Numbered from the stretch's first letter, positions 1-10,356 are shown. The stretch: DNA of 64,000 nt from Pratylenchus scribneri (GCA_030063045.1 JAQSEB010000016.1:372001-436000); one strand, 5' to 3'. Translations and numbers: made by a program. The notes: generated by a model not told the origin, from the sequence alone.

Positions 1-130
1 TAAGGCCGTTACAGTATACGTCTTAAGGCGGTTACAGTATACGTCTCAAGGCGGTTACAGTATACGTCTTAAGGCGGCTACAGTATATGTCTTAAGGCGA
101 TTATGTATACGTCTTAAGGCGGCTACAGTA
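1..130. repeat. 23-bp tandem repeat at window edge
   Basis: Five full units and one partial unit of a 23-bp repeat of the type TAAGGCGGTTACAGTATACG plus three bases. One unit is 22 bp. The array enters from outside the window and ends in CTACAGTAAAG. The later 23-bp palindromic blocks near 38-40 kb also end in CTACAGTAA, but the rest of the unit differs. Confidence 0.9.
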
Positions 131-134
131 AAGA

Positions 135-476
135 TATACAAAAATGGTTTAAAAAATTCCATAGAAAATGCATTTGCAGACTATACACTGTATCGATTAT
201 TACCCCCACCCCTAATTTTTATTAGAAAAATTAATTAAAAATGCATTTGCAGACTTAATTCTGTGTAGATGTATACGTAAATGTATACAAAAAATAGCTA
301 AAAATCCCATGGAAAATGCATTTGCAGACTATATTCTGTATCGATTATTACCCCACCCCCCTAATTTTTATTAGAAAAATTAATTCAAAATGCATTTGCA
401 GACTGTACTCTGTATCGATTATTACCACCACCCCCCTATTTTTTATTAGAAAAATTAATTCAAAATGCATTTTTAA
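135..476. repeat. TGCATTTGCAGAC repeat block, copy 1
   Basis: Four copies of AAAATGCATTTGCAGAC (near 168, 241, 316 and 390) lie within imperfect ~75-bp units that also carry a C-rich stretch (ACCCCCACCCC) and ATTTTTATTAGAAAAATTAA. The same unit recurs at 36345-36650, and single motif copies occur near 9949 and 25639. It is a dispersed, locally tandem repeat. It abuts a truncated SPRY-family gene and has probably replaced the rest of that gene. Confidence 0.85.
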
Positions 477-577
477 CATTTCTGGCCGCATTTTGGCCAG
501 AAGACCAAAAGCATTTTCAAAGGCAATGAACCAAATAATTCATTCAATAATTCGGCTGGCATTCCTTTTTTATTCAT
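477..577 (-). pseudogene. Truncated F-box-like/SPRY family gene (5' end only)
   Basis: The reverse strand carries an ATG at 577-575 followed by MNKKGMPAELLNELFGSLP, the start of the F-box-like segment of the family. A one-base loss just after this shifts the frame, and the remaining AKMxNGLLARN stretch is only recognisable out of frame. Homology stops at about 477 where the TGCATTTGCAG repeats begin. The flank at 580-670 resembles the flank upstream of the gene starting at 12820, so this copy belongs to the short type without a coiled coil. No SPRY part is present. Confidence 0.8.
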
Positions 578-900
578 TTTAATATTTTGGAAAATAATTT
601 GAAAGAAATAATTTTTCAAATATGAAAATCTGTAATATTATGGAATGATGAATGTAAATAAATTGAGTATCATACTCTCAAGTTCTAATTTTTTATTTTG
701 AAAAAATTAGAGAACTGTTTATTTTTCTAAACCCTTTAATTTAGCTTAAATATGAATAAAATATACTCAAAAATGACAAAATTTAAAAAAAATAAATTTA
801 TTTTAGAGATTATTAATTTTTCTGAATTTCGTCAATTATTTTAAAAAGGCAATGCATTAATTTTATCAGAATTGGTTGATTTCTACTTTCTTTTATATAG
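578..900. other. AT-rich flank of the truncated family copy
   Basis: No gene seen. The first ~90 bases match the 5' flank of the intact gene at 11881-12820 (about 12840-12910). The rest is unstructured AT-rich sequence. Confidence 0.5.
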
Positions 901-1290
901 GTGACCAGTAACCACCACGAAGCAAATTTGAAATTTGAATTAAATAGTCTACCGTCTACCCATGTCATATCCACATCCTATGCCAACATTACAATAAATG
1001 GAATGGATGGACGAATAATGAATGGAATTGGGCTTAAAGAAAATTGCCTCAAGCAACATTTGAATATTTTTAGCTAAAGTGGAGGTGAACTTTGTGCTTT
1101 TTTTGATTGATGAACAATAAAATATTCTCTTCTTTCTCATTCATCAGTCTCACTGCTACTTATTGTTGAATGTTGACCAAGGTTGGGCAATGGCCATTTT
1201 GCCTCGAGTATATTTTTGATAAAGGGAAATTCATCTTACAAAAGTTGAATGAGCACAGATAAAAAATATCACCACCAATAAAAGAATGCA
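890..1290. repeat. Dispersed ~0.4-kb repeat, copy 1
   Basis: Similar sequence occurs at about 3530-3935 and 9140-9430 in the same orientation. Shared landmarks are TCTACC, CCAATGCCAACATTA, CCTCAAG..AACATTTGAATATTTTT and TTTTTTGATTGATGAACAA. No convincing reading frame is conserved between copies. Copies 1 and 2 lie a few hundred bases upstream of starts of SPRY-family genes, so it may be duplicated promoter DNA rather than a transposon. Confidence 0.7.
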
Positions 1291-2009
1291 AAAACATAAA
1301 ATGGTGGGAAATTTGCTTCGAGTTAAATTAAAAGACTTCATTTCAAAAAAGCCTACACAAAATTCATTGCTGATATTCAAAAAGGGATTAATCCCACATC
1401 GAATAATTCATTTCAATGCATTTAATAAAATTGGCATAAAAATCAGCTTTCTTTCTTATCAATCCAATTTCTTTTCTTAATCATAAAAATATTGATAAAT
1501 TCTCAGATAATTAAAAATAAAAATTCATTGGATGAAAATTTACAAATCTGCTGGAAAACTAAAATTGAATGACATTGGCATTTAGAGAAATGAAAAAAAA
1601 GACGAATCCTAAATAATTCCCCATTTATTCCTTTACCCAATTTTTGATAATGAATAAAAATAATATTCAAATACAAGCCCCAAAGCTAATTTCGCCAAGG
1701 AAGAGGCAAAAAACAATTATTGGAGACAATAAAAATAAAAAAAAAGTAAAACCATTTGATTAAAAAAAAGTAATATTCGACTTTATTTCATGTTTTAGCG
1801 ATAAAAAAAGGCCCAATGACCATTAAATGAAAATTTTATTTATTCCTTTGTGTTTATCAAAAATTAAATATTTAAATGATCAAAAAAAAAAATGAATTAT
1901 GGATATGGAATTTCAAAGATGAAATAAATTAAATGAATAATAGATTGAGAATTAAATTGATTGATTCATTCTCATTATTTTTCTTTCTTAACTATTTTAT
2001 GCCAAATTT
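1291..2009. other. Gene-free AT-rich stretch downstream of the first SPRY gene
   Basis: Nothing coding recognised. Parts of 1900-2009 resemble the sequence just after the SPRY remnant stop near 24330, which supports shared 3' flanks. Confidence 0.4.
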
Positions 2010-3342
2010 TTATTCAAGGACACGTCCGAATTCCTTGAATTTCCACGATTCCTTCACGAAATTTGCTCGGATTGAATCACCAACACAGTATAAATCGGCA
2101 GCGGGGAACAATTGTATTGAGTTGAATTTTGACGACAATTCGGTCTTTCCTGAATTTGAATTAATTTATAGAAAACTCTGTTATATTTCTTGTCTTTAAT
2201 ATTTTATTAAATTTCAATTAATTTACCAAACAATTTGCCATTCCAAGTTACAAAACATTCTATTTTGGAATTTGGTTGTAGGATTATTCCGAAGCCAGCA
2301 AAATCCCTTTTCTTGAATTCTTCATGATCATTTCCAATTTTTTTCCAGGATCCATCAATCAACATTCCATCTTTGCGCCAAATTCCAATTGAATTGTTCA
2401 CTTGTCCAAGCCATTTGCCTTGCAATGGAAATTTTTGGTCACAAAATCCAATGCCAAAGTTGTACCTGTATAATGAATAAATTATTGATCAATAAAAATT
2501 TTTATAAATGAATTTATTTCGTTTGAAAAATTATTTTTGACTTCTAAATTTTTACAACAATAAATTTCGTAAAATTTCTAATTTTCAAATAAAATTTTAC
2601 AACCAATTTATTTACTCAGTTTGGTTGAGAATTTCTATTTCAAAGTAGAATAAAATTGTTGGTTTATTGATTGCATTTAAAATGGAATTTGGAATTGGCA
2701 GAATGGCACGGACGGAATTATGTTCTATAATAATTAAATACATAAAAAATAAGATGATTTTATTTTTACCATTTGATGAGCCAGAATGTTTGGCAATGAG
2801 TCCATCTTCAGAAATGGTCAAATTTGACCCACAATCCGCCATATTCCATTTATTGTTTTTTATTGCCTGAAAAACTCATTAATAAAATTAATTTTCTATA
2901 AATATTTCACCTGTTTAATGCTTTCCAACATTTTTTGAACATTTCTTGCCAAAAGGCCATTTGGCATTTTGGCAAGAAGACCAAAAGCATTTTCCATTGG
3001 CAATGAGCCAAATAATTCATTCAATAATTCGGATGGCAATCCTGCTGGCCAACTAATTGACAAATTTTGCTGAAAAATAAAAAATGAAATGTTTATTTTT
3101 TGATAATATTTTTGAAAATTAACTGCTTTCAAAACGGCCTCCATTTTTGCCATCTTCATTTTCAATGCTAAAATTTCTTTTTTCTGCTGTACATTTTCCT
3201 CATCTTTCTCCATCATTCTTTTCATAATTTCATCAATCATATTTTGTTCCTTCGTTAGCATTTCCTCATTCATTCTGCGTTTTTTTACAGCCATATCATT
3301 CCATTGTTTCATAAGTTCTTGTTGTCCATTTTGTTCATTCAT
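2010..3342 (-). CDS. Coiled-coil, F-box-like, SPRY-domain protein (intact, 6 exons)
   Basis: Exons read 3342-3124, 3069-2911, 2866-2770, 2724-2616, 2465-2227 and 2149-2010, giving 320 residues and a TAA stop. All introns are GT-AG and in phase; they are 54, 44, 45, 150 and 77 bp. Residues 1-73 are charged and helical (coiled coil). Residues about 84-126 read LPSELLNELFGSLPMENAFG and LLAKMPNGLLARNVQKM, which resembles an F-box. Residues ~130-320 are a SPRY/B30.2 fold with GFCDQ, NSIGIW, GFGIILQPNS, TWNGKLFG and LFPAADL. No signal peptide is seen, so it is probably intracellular. By analogy with F-box/SPRY proteins it could recruit substrates to an SCF ubiquitin ligase, but the F-box call is inference. 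A copy of the 0.4-kb dispersed repeat lies upstream. Confidence 0.85.
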
Positions 3343-3529
3343 TTTGAATTTGCTTAATACGATATTTTATTTTGAGGATAATTGGATAAACTTTTTAATT
3401 TATAATAAGAAATAGAGAAAACATTATGTAGTGTATAATTTGAATGTTTTTTAATGCTAAATAGCATTTTTATTTTAAATAGAAAATTAGAATCTGTTGA
3501 AGGCTGATTTCTCCTTTTTTAAATAGATG

Positions 3530-3935
3530 TACACGGCCCCACCCGCGACGAAGTACATATATGTAGGATTAAATTCGAATTTGATAGTCTAGAGTCTACT
3601 CATATTCACATCCAACGCCAAAATTATGTGTGAGGCATAGATGACGAATGATAGATGGAATTGGCTTTGTGAAAATTGTCTCAAGTCAACATTTGAATAT
3701 TTTTTGATAGAGCGGAGATGAACTTTTTGCTTTTTTGATTGATGAACAAAGGGAAAAATATTATATCTTCCCCATTCATTCATCAATCTCATTGCTGCTT
3801 ATTGTAAATTTTGAAGTTGATCAAATTGGATATTGGGCATTCCGCCTTGAGCATATTTTTTTGAATAAAGGGCAATTCAACTTACAAAAAGTTGAATGAG
3901 CACAGACAAAAGATCTCCACCGAAAAAGAATGCTC
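3530..3935. repeat. Dispersed ~0.4-kb repeat, copy 2
   Basis: Same family as 890-1290 and 9140-9430. It sits about 190 bp upstream of the SPRY gene starting at 3342. Short open frames on the minus strand inside it are not conserved between copies. Confidence 0.7.
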
Positions 3936-3989
3936 AAATTTGGAATGGCGGGTCCTATTTCACAATGTTTTGTTGTTGAATATTCGGCG

Positions 3990-4620
3990 TAGATGAGGAT
4001 GACAATTTCCAAAAATTTTTAATTTATTAAACCAATTTTTATTCATTTCGAACCGGTTTGCATTGATTATAAAGAAGGAATATATTTTTTTTATTGTTTT
4101 TGCCAAATTAACTATATTTTTTGCCAATTTCAGTGTTTTTTTTTTGCCAAATTAAATGACTTCCATTTAAATTTCATTTTTTTATTCATTTATTTTTTTG
4201 AAAAAAAACATAAATTCATTTCGGTATAACATAATAAATCTTCTCTAATGATTTTTGTACTCGGTCAAATTTAAAATTAATTCTTAAAATTTAGGGAATT
4301 TAGGGCCAAATAACATAAAATGCTTAATTTTACCTCCATATCAAAATTTAAAATATATGCCACAATAATGATGTTGAAATGAATAATATAAAAAATATTT
4401 AATCTTTTCGTGATGCAATTTATCCGAAAATAGAAAATAAAATTTTTCAGAATTTAAATGAAAGTAATTATCAAAACAGAAAATTAGATATATAAGAATC
4501 GTGCATTTTTTCTAAAACTAAAATTTTCCCGAAAAATTGTTCAATTACATATAAAAATTTCTTCCATGTTCTTCTTCAATTCATTCAAATATTCTCAAAT
4601 TCGTTTTCAGATCATCATCA
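3990..4620. other. Gene-free AT-rich stretch
   Basis: Homopolymer-rich intergenic sequence between the start region of the first SPRY gene and the end of the secreted cysteine-rich gene. No feature recognised. Confidence 0.4.
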
Positions 4621-4621
4621 T

Positions 4622-6344
4622 TTATTTTCCATCGCAAGAATATTTGCTCTTGAACTCTTTTCCATCGCACCAGAACAATTCCTTACCAAATTTATCTTTG
4701 CCATCGTATTCATCTATACTTTAGCAAATATATGGCAAAAATATTTAAATTTATAACTATATTATAGATTTAGGCAAAAAATTCCCAAAAAAAGATTTTA
4801 GCTCAAAATTATTATATTTTTATTAGCAAAACAGAGGCTAATTTCCTTTAATAAATTTTCAATTTCATGCCAATTTAATATAAAATTTTTTCATTTGGCT
4901 ACTAATGAAATCAATTAGATCTTCCGTGCTGAATTGAATAAATCATTGATCAAACAAATTGACCGAGATTAATCAGCTATAATTTATTATTATTCTATCC
5001 AATGTCAATACCGTAAAACTTCTATTAGTAACCCATAGGTTACTAATTTTCAGGGACCTCCGAGAGACAATTTTTCTGAATTTTTTGAAATAAAAAATGC
5101 TTATTTCGGCCTAATTCCACCTCTACATTGGTTATTTTTGACATGAATTTTTCGAAGGGTGGGTTACAAATAGAGACTGGGTTACAAATAGAAGTTTTAC
5201 GGTATATACATTTTTTCATAGAAAAATAGGGGGTGGGGGTTCGAAATTTCGATTTTCTGTTTCGATGGTAGAAATTACAATATTTTAGTTTTGATTTCGA
5301 AAATCGTCGAGTTACGATAAAATTTCGAAAAAAGGCAAATGGGAATGCAGTTTCAACAATATTTTTGAAACGAATGTCTTTTTTCTTTAAATTTTCTACT
5401 TTTTATCAAATAATATTTTTTCATTTTTGATTAAAATCAAATAATTTTACATTGTTTTTAATTTTAATAATAAGAAAAATGAAAGAATATGTCAAGATTC
5501 TTGGTAGTATTATTTTGATAGAATTGGCCAAAAAACAAAGCCCAATGCATTTAAAATATCATTTGTATATAATTTTTGGATAAAATTTCCTTTTTTTATA
5601 TTTTTTAAAATTTTTTCGATTTTTCAAGGATTTAAAATTTTTTGCAAAATTTCGATTTTCCTTTTCTATCATCGAAATTTCGGTGTTATAGTTTCGTTTC
5701 GATTTGGATGAGTTCGATTTCGAAGCAAATTTCGATTTCGATTTATTTTGAGTTTCGACCCAGCCCCGCAGAAGATGAAGAATAAGATTGGCTGATTAAT
5801 TTAAAATCGGCTAGAACAAATAATTCAGTTTTTTTATATTTTTGTGGATTAGAAAAAAAAACTGACCGCATTTTGGATAGCAACAATAATATTTGTTCAA
5901 TTGGCTGCTCGAACTGCCTGTTTTATCCATTTGTGTCGCATAAACACAATGGCAATCATTGTCACAATCACGAGTTTGGCTTGCTTAATAAATAAAAAAA
6001 TAAATTCTCTAAAAATACTCTAATTGCCAAATTTTCTAGCCTTCTATGACTATGATGTAAGGATTGGAATTTGAGGTTAAGTTTAAGTGTTGATGGATAT
6101 GCTACTATACTGTATAAGGAGAAAAGAATTTAAAAATATTCTTCGGCCAAGTTTATGACCGGAAAATTGATCATTTTTTAAAATAAAAAATTTTGAATAA
6201 TTTTTTTTTTTAAAAAATGAAAATTCCCATTTTCCCATGCAAAAATCACATACGCTTGCAGCCTTTATAGCCAACAACGAAATTAATGTTCAACAAAATG
6301 ATGAAGAAAAGAACGAAAATAATGGGCTTGAAAAAGGAATACAT
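4622..6344 (-). CDS. Secreted cysteine-rich protein, 9 mature cysteines (3 exons)
   Basis: Exon 1 is 6344-6254, exon 2 is 5983-5867 and exon 3 is 4713-4622. Donors are GTATGT and GTCAGT, acceptors ATTAAG and TATAG, and both introns are phase 1, so the frame stays open to TAA for 99 residues. Residues 1-25 form a strongly hydrophobic signal peptide (FKPIIFVLFFIILLNINFVV). The mature part has cysteines at 29, 37, 41, 43, 64, 65, 69, 85 and 96, including DCHC and YYCCYPKC, and a lysine-rich tail with the repeat CDGK. I recognise no family. A degraded relative with DCQC lies at 9695-9789 (-). Intron 2 (1153 bp) holds two transposon-like elements, so an unseen extra exon is possible. A secreted effector or defence peptide is a guess. 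Confidence 0.6.
5011..5202. mobile_element. 192-bp MITE with ~25-bp inverted ends and TA flanks
   Basis: The left end CCGTAAAACTTCTATT continues into AGTAACCCA. The right end is its reverse complement with about one mismatch. Both ends are flanked by TA (5009-5010 and 5203-5204), the target duplication of Tc1/mariner elements. There is no coding capacity. It lies inside intron 2 of the secreted cysteine-rich gene. Confidence 0.85.
5225..5770. mobile_element. TTTCGA-rich element with inverted ends, copy 1
   Basis: The ends are rich in TTCGAAATTTCGAT. The left begins GGGGGTGGGGGTTCGAAA and the right ends in GAGTTTCGACCCAGCCCC, which is an imperfect inverted repeat. The centre shares GTTTCAA...TTTTTGAAACGAAT with a second copy at 30062-30837. 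No protein is encoded. It is probably a non-autonomous DNA element; superfamily uncertain. Confidence 0.7.
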
Positions 6345-7031
6345 TTTGAGGGAATTTTTGTTGGTAATAATGGGGATTTTTTTAGGAAGGGGATTTTTTT
6401 AATAAATGAAAAATTTAACCAGAATTCATCACATTTTATACTCACATTTTTGAGTGAAGCGTGCGCCAAAAGCCAAAACTGATTTATATTTTTACCCTTT
6501 TTGTGTTTACTTCCTTTCTCTATTTTATTATTGTGGATTCGGTCATTACCCAAATCCATTTTTAATAAATATGTTAATGTTTGATTTAATTGGCTATTTT
6601 TCACGGTTGATCTTTTTTTTTCACGGAAGATCACTGATGATTATTTATTTTCATGTTTTTTATTCACATTTTACTTCCTCCTAAAATCTATTTTATTAAT
6701 TTTGGTCATTTTTGAAATCATTTGAGCCGTTATTTTACGCACTCATTCCAAATTTCCTGTGGCCTTTTTTTATTCACCTTCATTTTTGGTCTTTTCCATA
6801 AACAAAATTAAATCTATCGGAATTGGGCAATGAAAATAATGATTTATGGCAAAAAAATTATATTAATTTTATCCAATGGAAAAATAAGGGAAATTAATTT
6901 TTAAAAAAATTAAATTAAGAATTCTGAAAATTAATTACATTATTACATTCTATTGAGAACTATTAAAAATTTATACTGATATAAAAGGAATTTTAAGAAT
7001 TTTGTAATTTAATAGAAATATGATCATCGTT
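6345..7031. other. 5' flank of the secreted gene; otherwise empty
   Basis: AT-rich. Open frames of 76-114 codons on either strand here are low-complexity and overlap each other, and none has a supported exon structure. The promoter of the gene starting at 6344 must lie here, but no clear TATA element was identified. Confidence 0.4.
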
Positions 7032-7374
7032 CCCAGGGTCGCATTTTTTAGTCGAAATTTTGAGAATCATGTCGACATGTGTGGGATTTTCAGAGATATA
7101 AACAAAATGGAAATACTGAAATTTTGGGAATATCATTAAAATAGCACAATTTTGAGAATGATTCTTTAAATATAACTCATTTCCATTCTCAGAAAATACC
7201 TTAAAAATGAATGAAAAATGAATTCTCAAAATGTTTGGAATTCTGTAAATATTTTAAAAATAAAATTCATTTCAAAATCCATTTTCAGCATTATTTTCAG
7301 TATGCATTCTCAATGGCCAAAAAATGATCTTAAAAATGCCATAATTCTCAGAATATTCTGAGAATGGGGCAAAA

Positions 7375-7650
7375 ATTTGATTTCCCTTGTTCTGCTTTTC
7401 TGTTCTGATTTTTCCCTTGTTCTGATTTTTCTCGCGCACTTTTCTGATTTTTTCCTTAATTCTGATTTTCTGTTCTGATTTTTCCTAGTTCTGATTTTTT
7501 CTTTGTTCTGATTTTTTCGCGCACATTCTGATTTTTTTTCCTAATTCTGATTTTTTTTCCTAATTCTGATTTTCTGTTCTGATTTTCCCTTATTCTGATT
7601 TTTCTTGCGTACCATTCTGATTTTTTCCCATTGTTCTGATTCTGATTTCA
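7375..7650. repeat. TTCTGATTTTT minisatellite
   Basis: About 17 irregular copies of TTCTGATTTTTCC(C/T)TTG, some carrying an extra CTCGCGCAC segment. Similar TTCTGATTTT motifs also flank the microsatellite foldback at 14060 and 14955. Confidence 0.8.
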
Positions 7651-7664
7651 CTCATATAATTACC

Positions 7665-7735
7665 TGCCGCAGCTGGGATTCGAACCCGAGTAGTCAAGTG
7701 CCAAAATCAACGACATAACATTGAGTTAAAGAAGC
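7665..7735 (-). pseudogene. tRNA-like relic (B box intact)
   Basis: On the reverse strand GGGTTCGAATCCCAGCTGCGGC gives an intact B box/T-loop (7675-7687) and a plausible 3' acceptor strand. An A-box-like TAACTCAATGTTA precedes it at tRNA spacing. The matching 5' acceptor strand (expected GCCGCAG) is missing and the T stem has mismatches, so this is a decayed tRNA or a tRNA-derived SINE head rather than a working gene. No anticodon is assigned. Confidence 0.4.
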
Positions 7736-8199
7736 TATGCATTCCCCGCATTAAAACATTTATTTATTCCTTTTATTGTCTTGGGTCAGAATATTATCAA
7801 AATTTGGATGCAATATTTTGTGAATGTACTATTTTAACAATATTTTAACTCAAAATTTCAAAAATGATTCTGAAAATGAGTGTAAAAAGAAATTTCGAGA
7901 ATACATTCATTTTGAGAATATTATAAAAATTGAACTATTTTTTAGCATATTTTAAAAATAAAGTTATTACAAAATTATTCTGAAATTTATAACATTTTGA
8001 GAATTTATTTTCATATTATTTTCCGAATCATTTTCAAAATTCCTCTAAAAATAAATTACAAAATGATGAACATTTTATAATGCTTTTCAGAATTCTCTTA
8101 TTCCCAACATAATTTACAAATTACATTATTTTTATAATATTTCCAATATTTGATCAAATCCTCAAAATAATTTGCTCTGTATTTTTTTGCGACCCTGGG

Positions 8200-9139
8200 T
8201 TGGTTGGTTCCATCAACACGGTTAAATGATAGTGGAAATGGATAAATTTTAATACTTTCCAAATTTACAAATGGCATTGTAAATTATCTGTAGTTCAATT
8301 TTTATTTTTTAATTAAAAAATAAAATAAGAATATATATAGAATCATCCATTTCATCTTTTTCATTAAAGGAAATTATGCTTAACATTTTTGAATATAATT
8401 GAAATAGAAATAACCGTCCGCCGAAGTGCATTTGTCATGATTTTTTATCATTGTTATCAATTTTTTTCATCAATAGATTTTTCGAATTTAAATAATATCA
8501 TAAGAATTATTCTTGTAAATATTTTCATCATTCGATTTTCTCATAAACATCCCTTAATTCCTTTTTTGTATTAAATCATCCTTAAAACATAAATTGTTCA
8601 CCTAAAAAGCCCGGATATTTATTCTCCTTCCTTCCATCTCCTATCCATCGCCAATATTCTACCCCATCCCAATTCCGCGCTATTCCCGCACTCACACCCT
8701 TTCAAATCCATGGAAGGCTATTTTCCTTCGTTCTCTTGTTTTCCCATTTTCTCTGTTTTAATATCCCTTTTCCGTTTTTCCTCATTCAATCCCTCACTTG
8801 AATTTGTATCCAATCATTTCCAAAATGCACTTTTTATAAAATGTTCGAGTGGTCAAATGTGGTTTGAATTAGAAAAACATATCCGCCCTACGCTCTTTCC
8901 CTCTTAAGCCCATTTATCAATTTTCCATAATTCATTCTTCGATTTCTTATAAAAAATCTAAAAATAAATTTATATTTTCAAAAATTAATTAAAAATAGTT
9001 CAAAGCAATGAAAATGAATTGCCAAAATTAAGGAAGATTTATTGCAAATTCTCAGATTAATTTTTACTGCATTTCGTTTTTTTAATGATGGGAATGCTAA
9101 AATATAATTGGGAAATGAGAAGGAATGGATTTCTATATC
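8200..9139. other. Mostly empty; one weak 65-codon frame
   Basis: A plus-strand frame at 8710-8907 encodes 65 residues with a hydrophobic, serine-rich N-terminus, in a stretch noticeably richer in C than its surroundings. No family is recognised and no splice partners were found. The rest is AT-rich and featureless. Confidence 0.25.
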
Positions 9140-9430
9140 TTTTATATAGGCTAAGTAATACCCCCCAATGACGGAATGTGAATTTGATTTTAGAAATTGA
9201 TAGTTTACCATCTACCCAAATTCTCATCCAATGCCAACATTAGGAGTGTTATGGTTCATGGATGACGGGATTATGAATTAATTGGCTTTGGGAAAAATGC
9301 CTCAAGTTAACATTTGAAAATATTTTTGCTGGAGCGGCAAAATTTGTGCTTTTTTGATTCATGAACAAAGAAATATTTTTATACATTACCACTCATCCAT
9401 CAATATTGCTGTTATTCACTTTCTCAATGC
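9140..9430. repeat. Dispersed repeat, copy 3
   Basis: Matches 890-1290 and 3530-3935. Copies 1 and 3 also share TTTTATATAGG just before the repeat. Unlike the other copies, no SPRY-family start is found next to it. Confidence 0.65.
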
Positions 9431-9538
9431 TTTGATTTGAACAAATTTCAATGCAAGATGCAAGCACATCGTTGCATATTAGAAGCCGACGAATTTATCC
9501 ATGGAATTCCACCTCATTATAGTTGTTTGCCGAAATAA
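9412..9538 (+). other. Possible cysteine-rich terminal exon
   Basis: An open frame without an obvious start ends at TAA 9536-9538. It encodes a stretch with CCYSLSQCFDL, FQCKMQAHRC and HYSCLPK, i.e. seven cysteines in about 45 residues. The base composition and the cysteine spacing look more protein-like than the surroundings. No upstream signal-peptide exon was found, so it may be a fragment or chance. Confidence 0.25.
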
Positions 9539-9694
9539 AGAGCGCAAAGAACGGAAAGAAAAAATTCAATTATGGAGAGAATAAAATATTTATATCGATA
9601 AAAATTTAATGAATAAATTGGTTCGATTTATTTTACTGTCTTTTAATTGATAGAAAATTTTTATTTAATGAATTCATTGGATTAAATCATAGAT

Positions 9695-9789
9695 TTATCC
9701 TTCATCTTTGCCTTTTACGCCATCTTGGGACAGAAAAGAGCATTGACAATCATACGAGTTTGAAAATTCAATGGCTTCGACTGAACATG
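9695..9789 (-). pseudogene. Fragment related to the secreted cysteine-rich gene
   Basis: Reverse-strand reading gives FSNSYDCQCSFLSQDGVKGK then a stop at 9697-9695. This aligns with exon 2 of the gene at 4622-6344 (SQTRDCDNDCHCVYATQ), and the DNA shares CAAACTCG...GATTGT...CAATG. The signal-peptide exon is absent: upstream lies a small repeat containing AGTGACGTCCCC twice. It is probably a broken paralogue. Confidence 0.45.
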
Positions 9790-9965
9790 CGTAGTGACGT
9801 CCCCTTGGGTAAATTGATTAACCTACTGAATTTAAGCGTTATAGACAATCCTACTAATTTTTAGCGGTATAGACTATCCTACTGAATCCTCTCTGAATTT
9901 CAGTAGTGACGTCCCCTACTGAATTCGGAGAAAAAAATTTGCTTGAAAATGCATTTGCAGCGCTA
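9783..9965. repeat. Small internal repeats (AGTGACGTCCCC, TATAGAC..ATCCTACTGA)
   Basis: TAGTGACGTCCCC occurs at both sides of a stretch holding repeated TATAGACxATCCTACT. It ends at AAAATGCATTTGCAG near 9949. No gene. The sequence up to 10340 is AT-rich and empty. Confidence 0.6.
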
Positions 9966-10356
9966 ATTCTGCCTCAATAAAAAACCCAAAAAATTGGATA
10001 GAAAAATTTTATTGAAATAATTAATTCTAAAATTGGAAATGATGTGGAAGATTTTACAGCCAAAAAATATAAATTAAAAATTTTGATAAAATTTTAAAAA
10101 TTAAATAATTGGATAAATAATGAAAAAAAATATTTTATAATTTTCATATTTAAGTTTTCTTAGCATCACTTCCATCATTTCAATATTCCTACATTGTTCG
10201 AGGGCCAATTTTTTATCACCTTCTTTAACGTCATTTCTGTTCAATGGGATAAAATTATTAAAAAAAAACAAATCAAATTCTAGCTATAATTCATGAATAA
10301 TTATTAATTACGAGCAAGTCATATAGCATTCAATATATATGAAAAATTGGGTGCTA

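Larger units (their letters stand above)
7032..8199. mobile_element. 1.17-kb element with CCCAGGGTCGCA inverted termini
   Basis: CCCAGGGTCGCATTTTTT at 7032 is mirrored by TTTTTTTGCGACCCTGGG ending at 8199. The inside is full of short palindromic AATTTTGAGAATxATT-like stretches, a TTCTGATTTTT minisatellite and a tRNA-like relic. No transposase frame and no clear target-site duplication are seen. A CAGGG start is typical of hAT-type termini, so a non-autonomous hAT-like element is possible. Confidence 0.65.

Noticed and set aside
6290..6634. 114-codon minus-strand frame overlapping exon 1 of the secreted gene
   Set aside because: It is in a different frame from the signal-peptide exon, Lys/Ser/Phe-rich, and has no splice or domain support.
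7665..7735. Functional tRNA gene
   Set aside because: The B box is good but the 5' acceptor strand does not pair and the T stem has mismatches; listed as a relic only.
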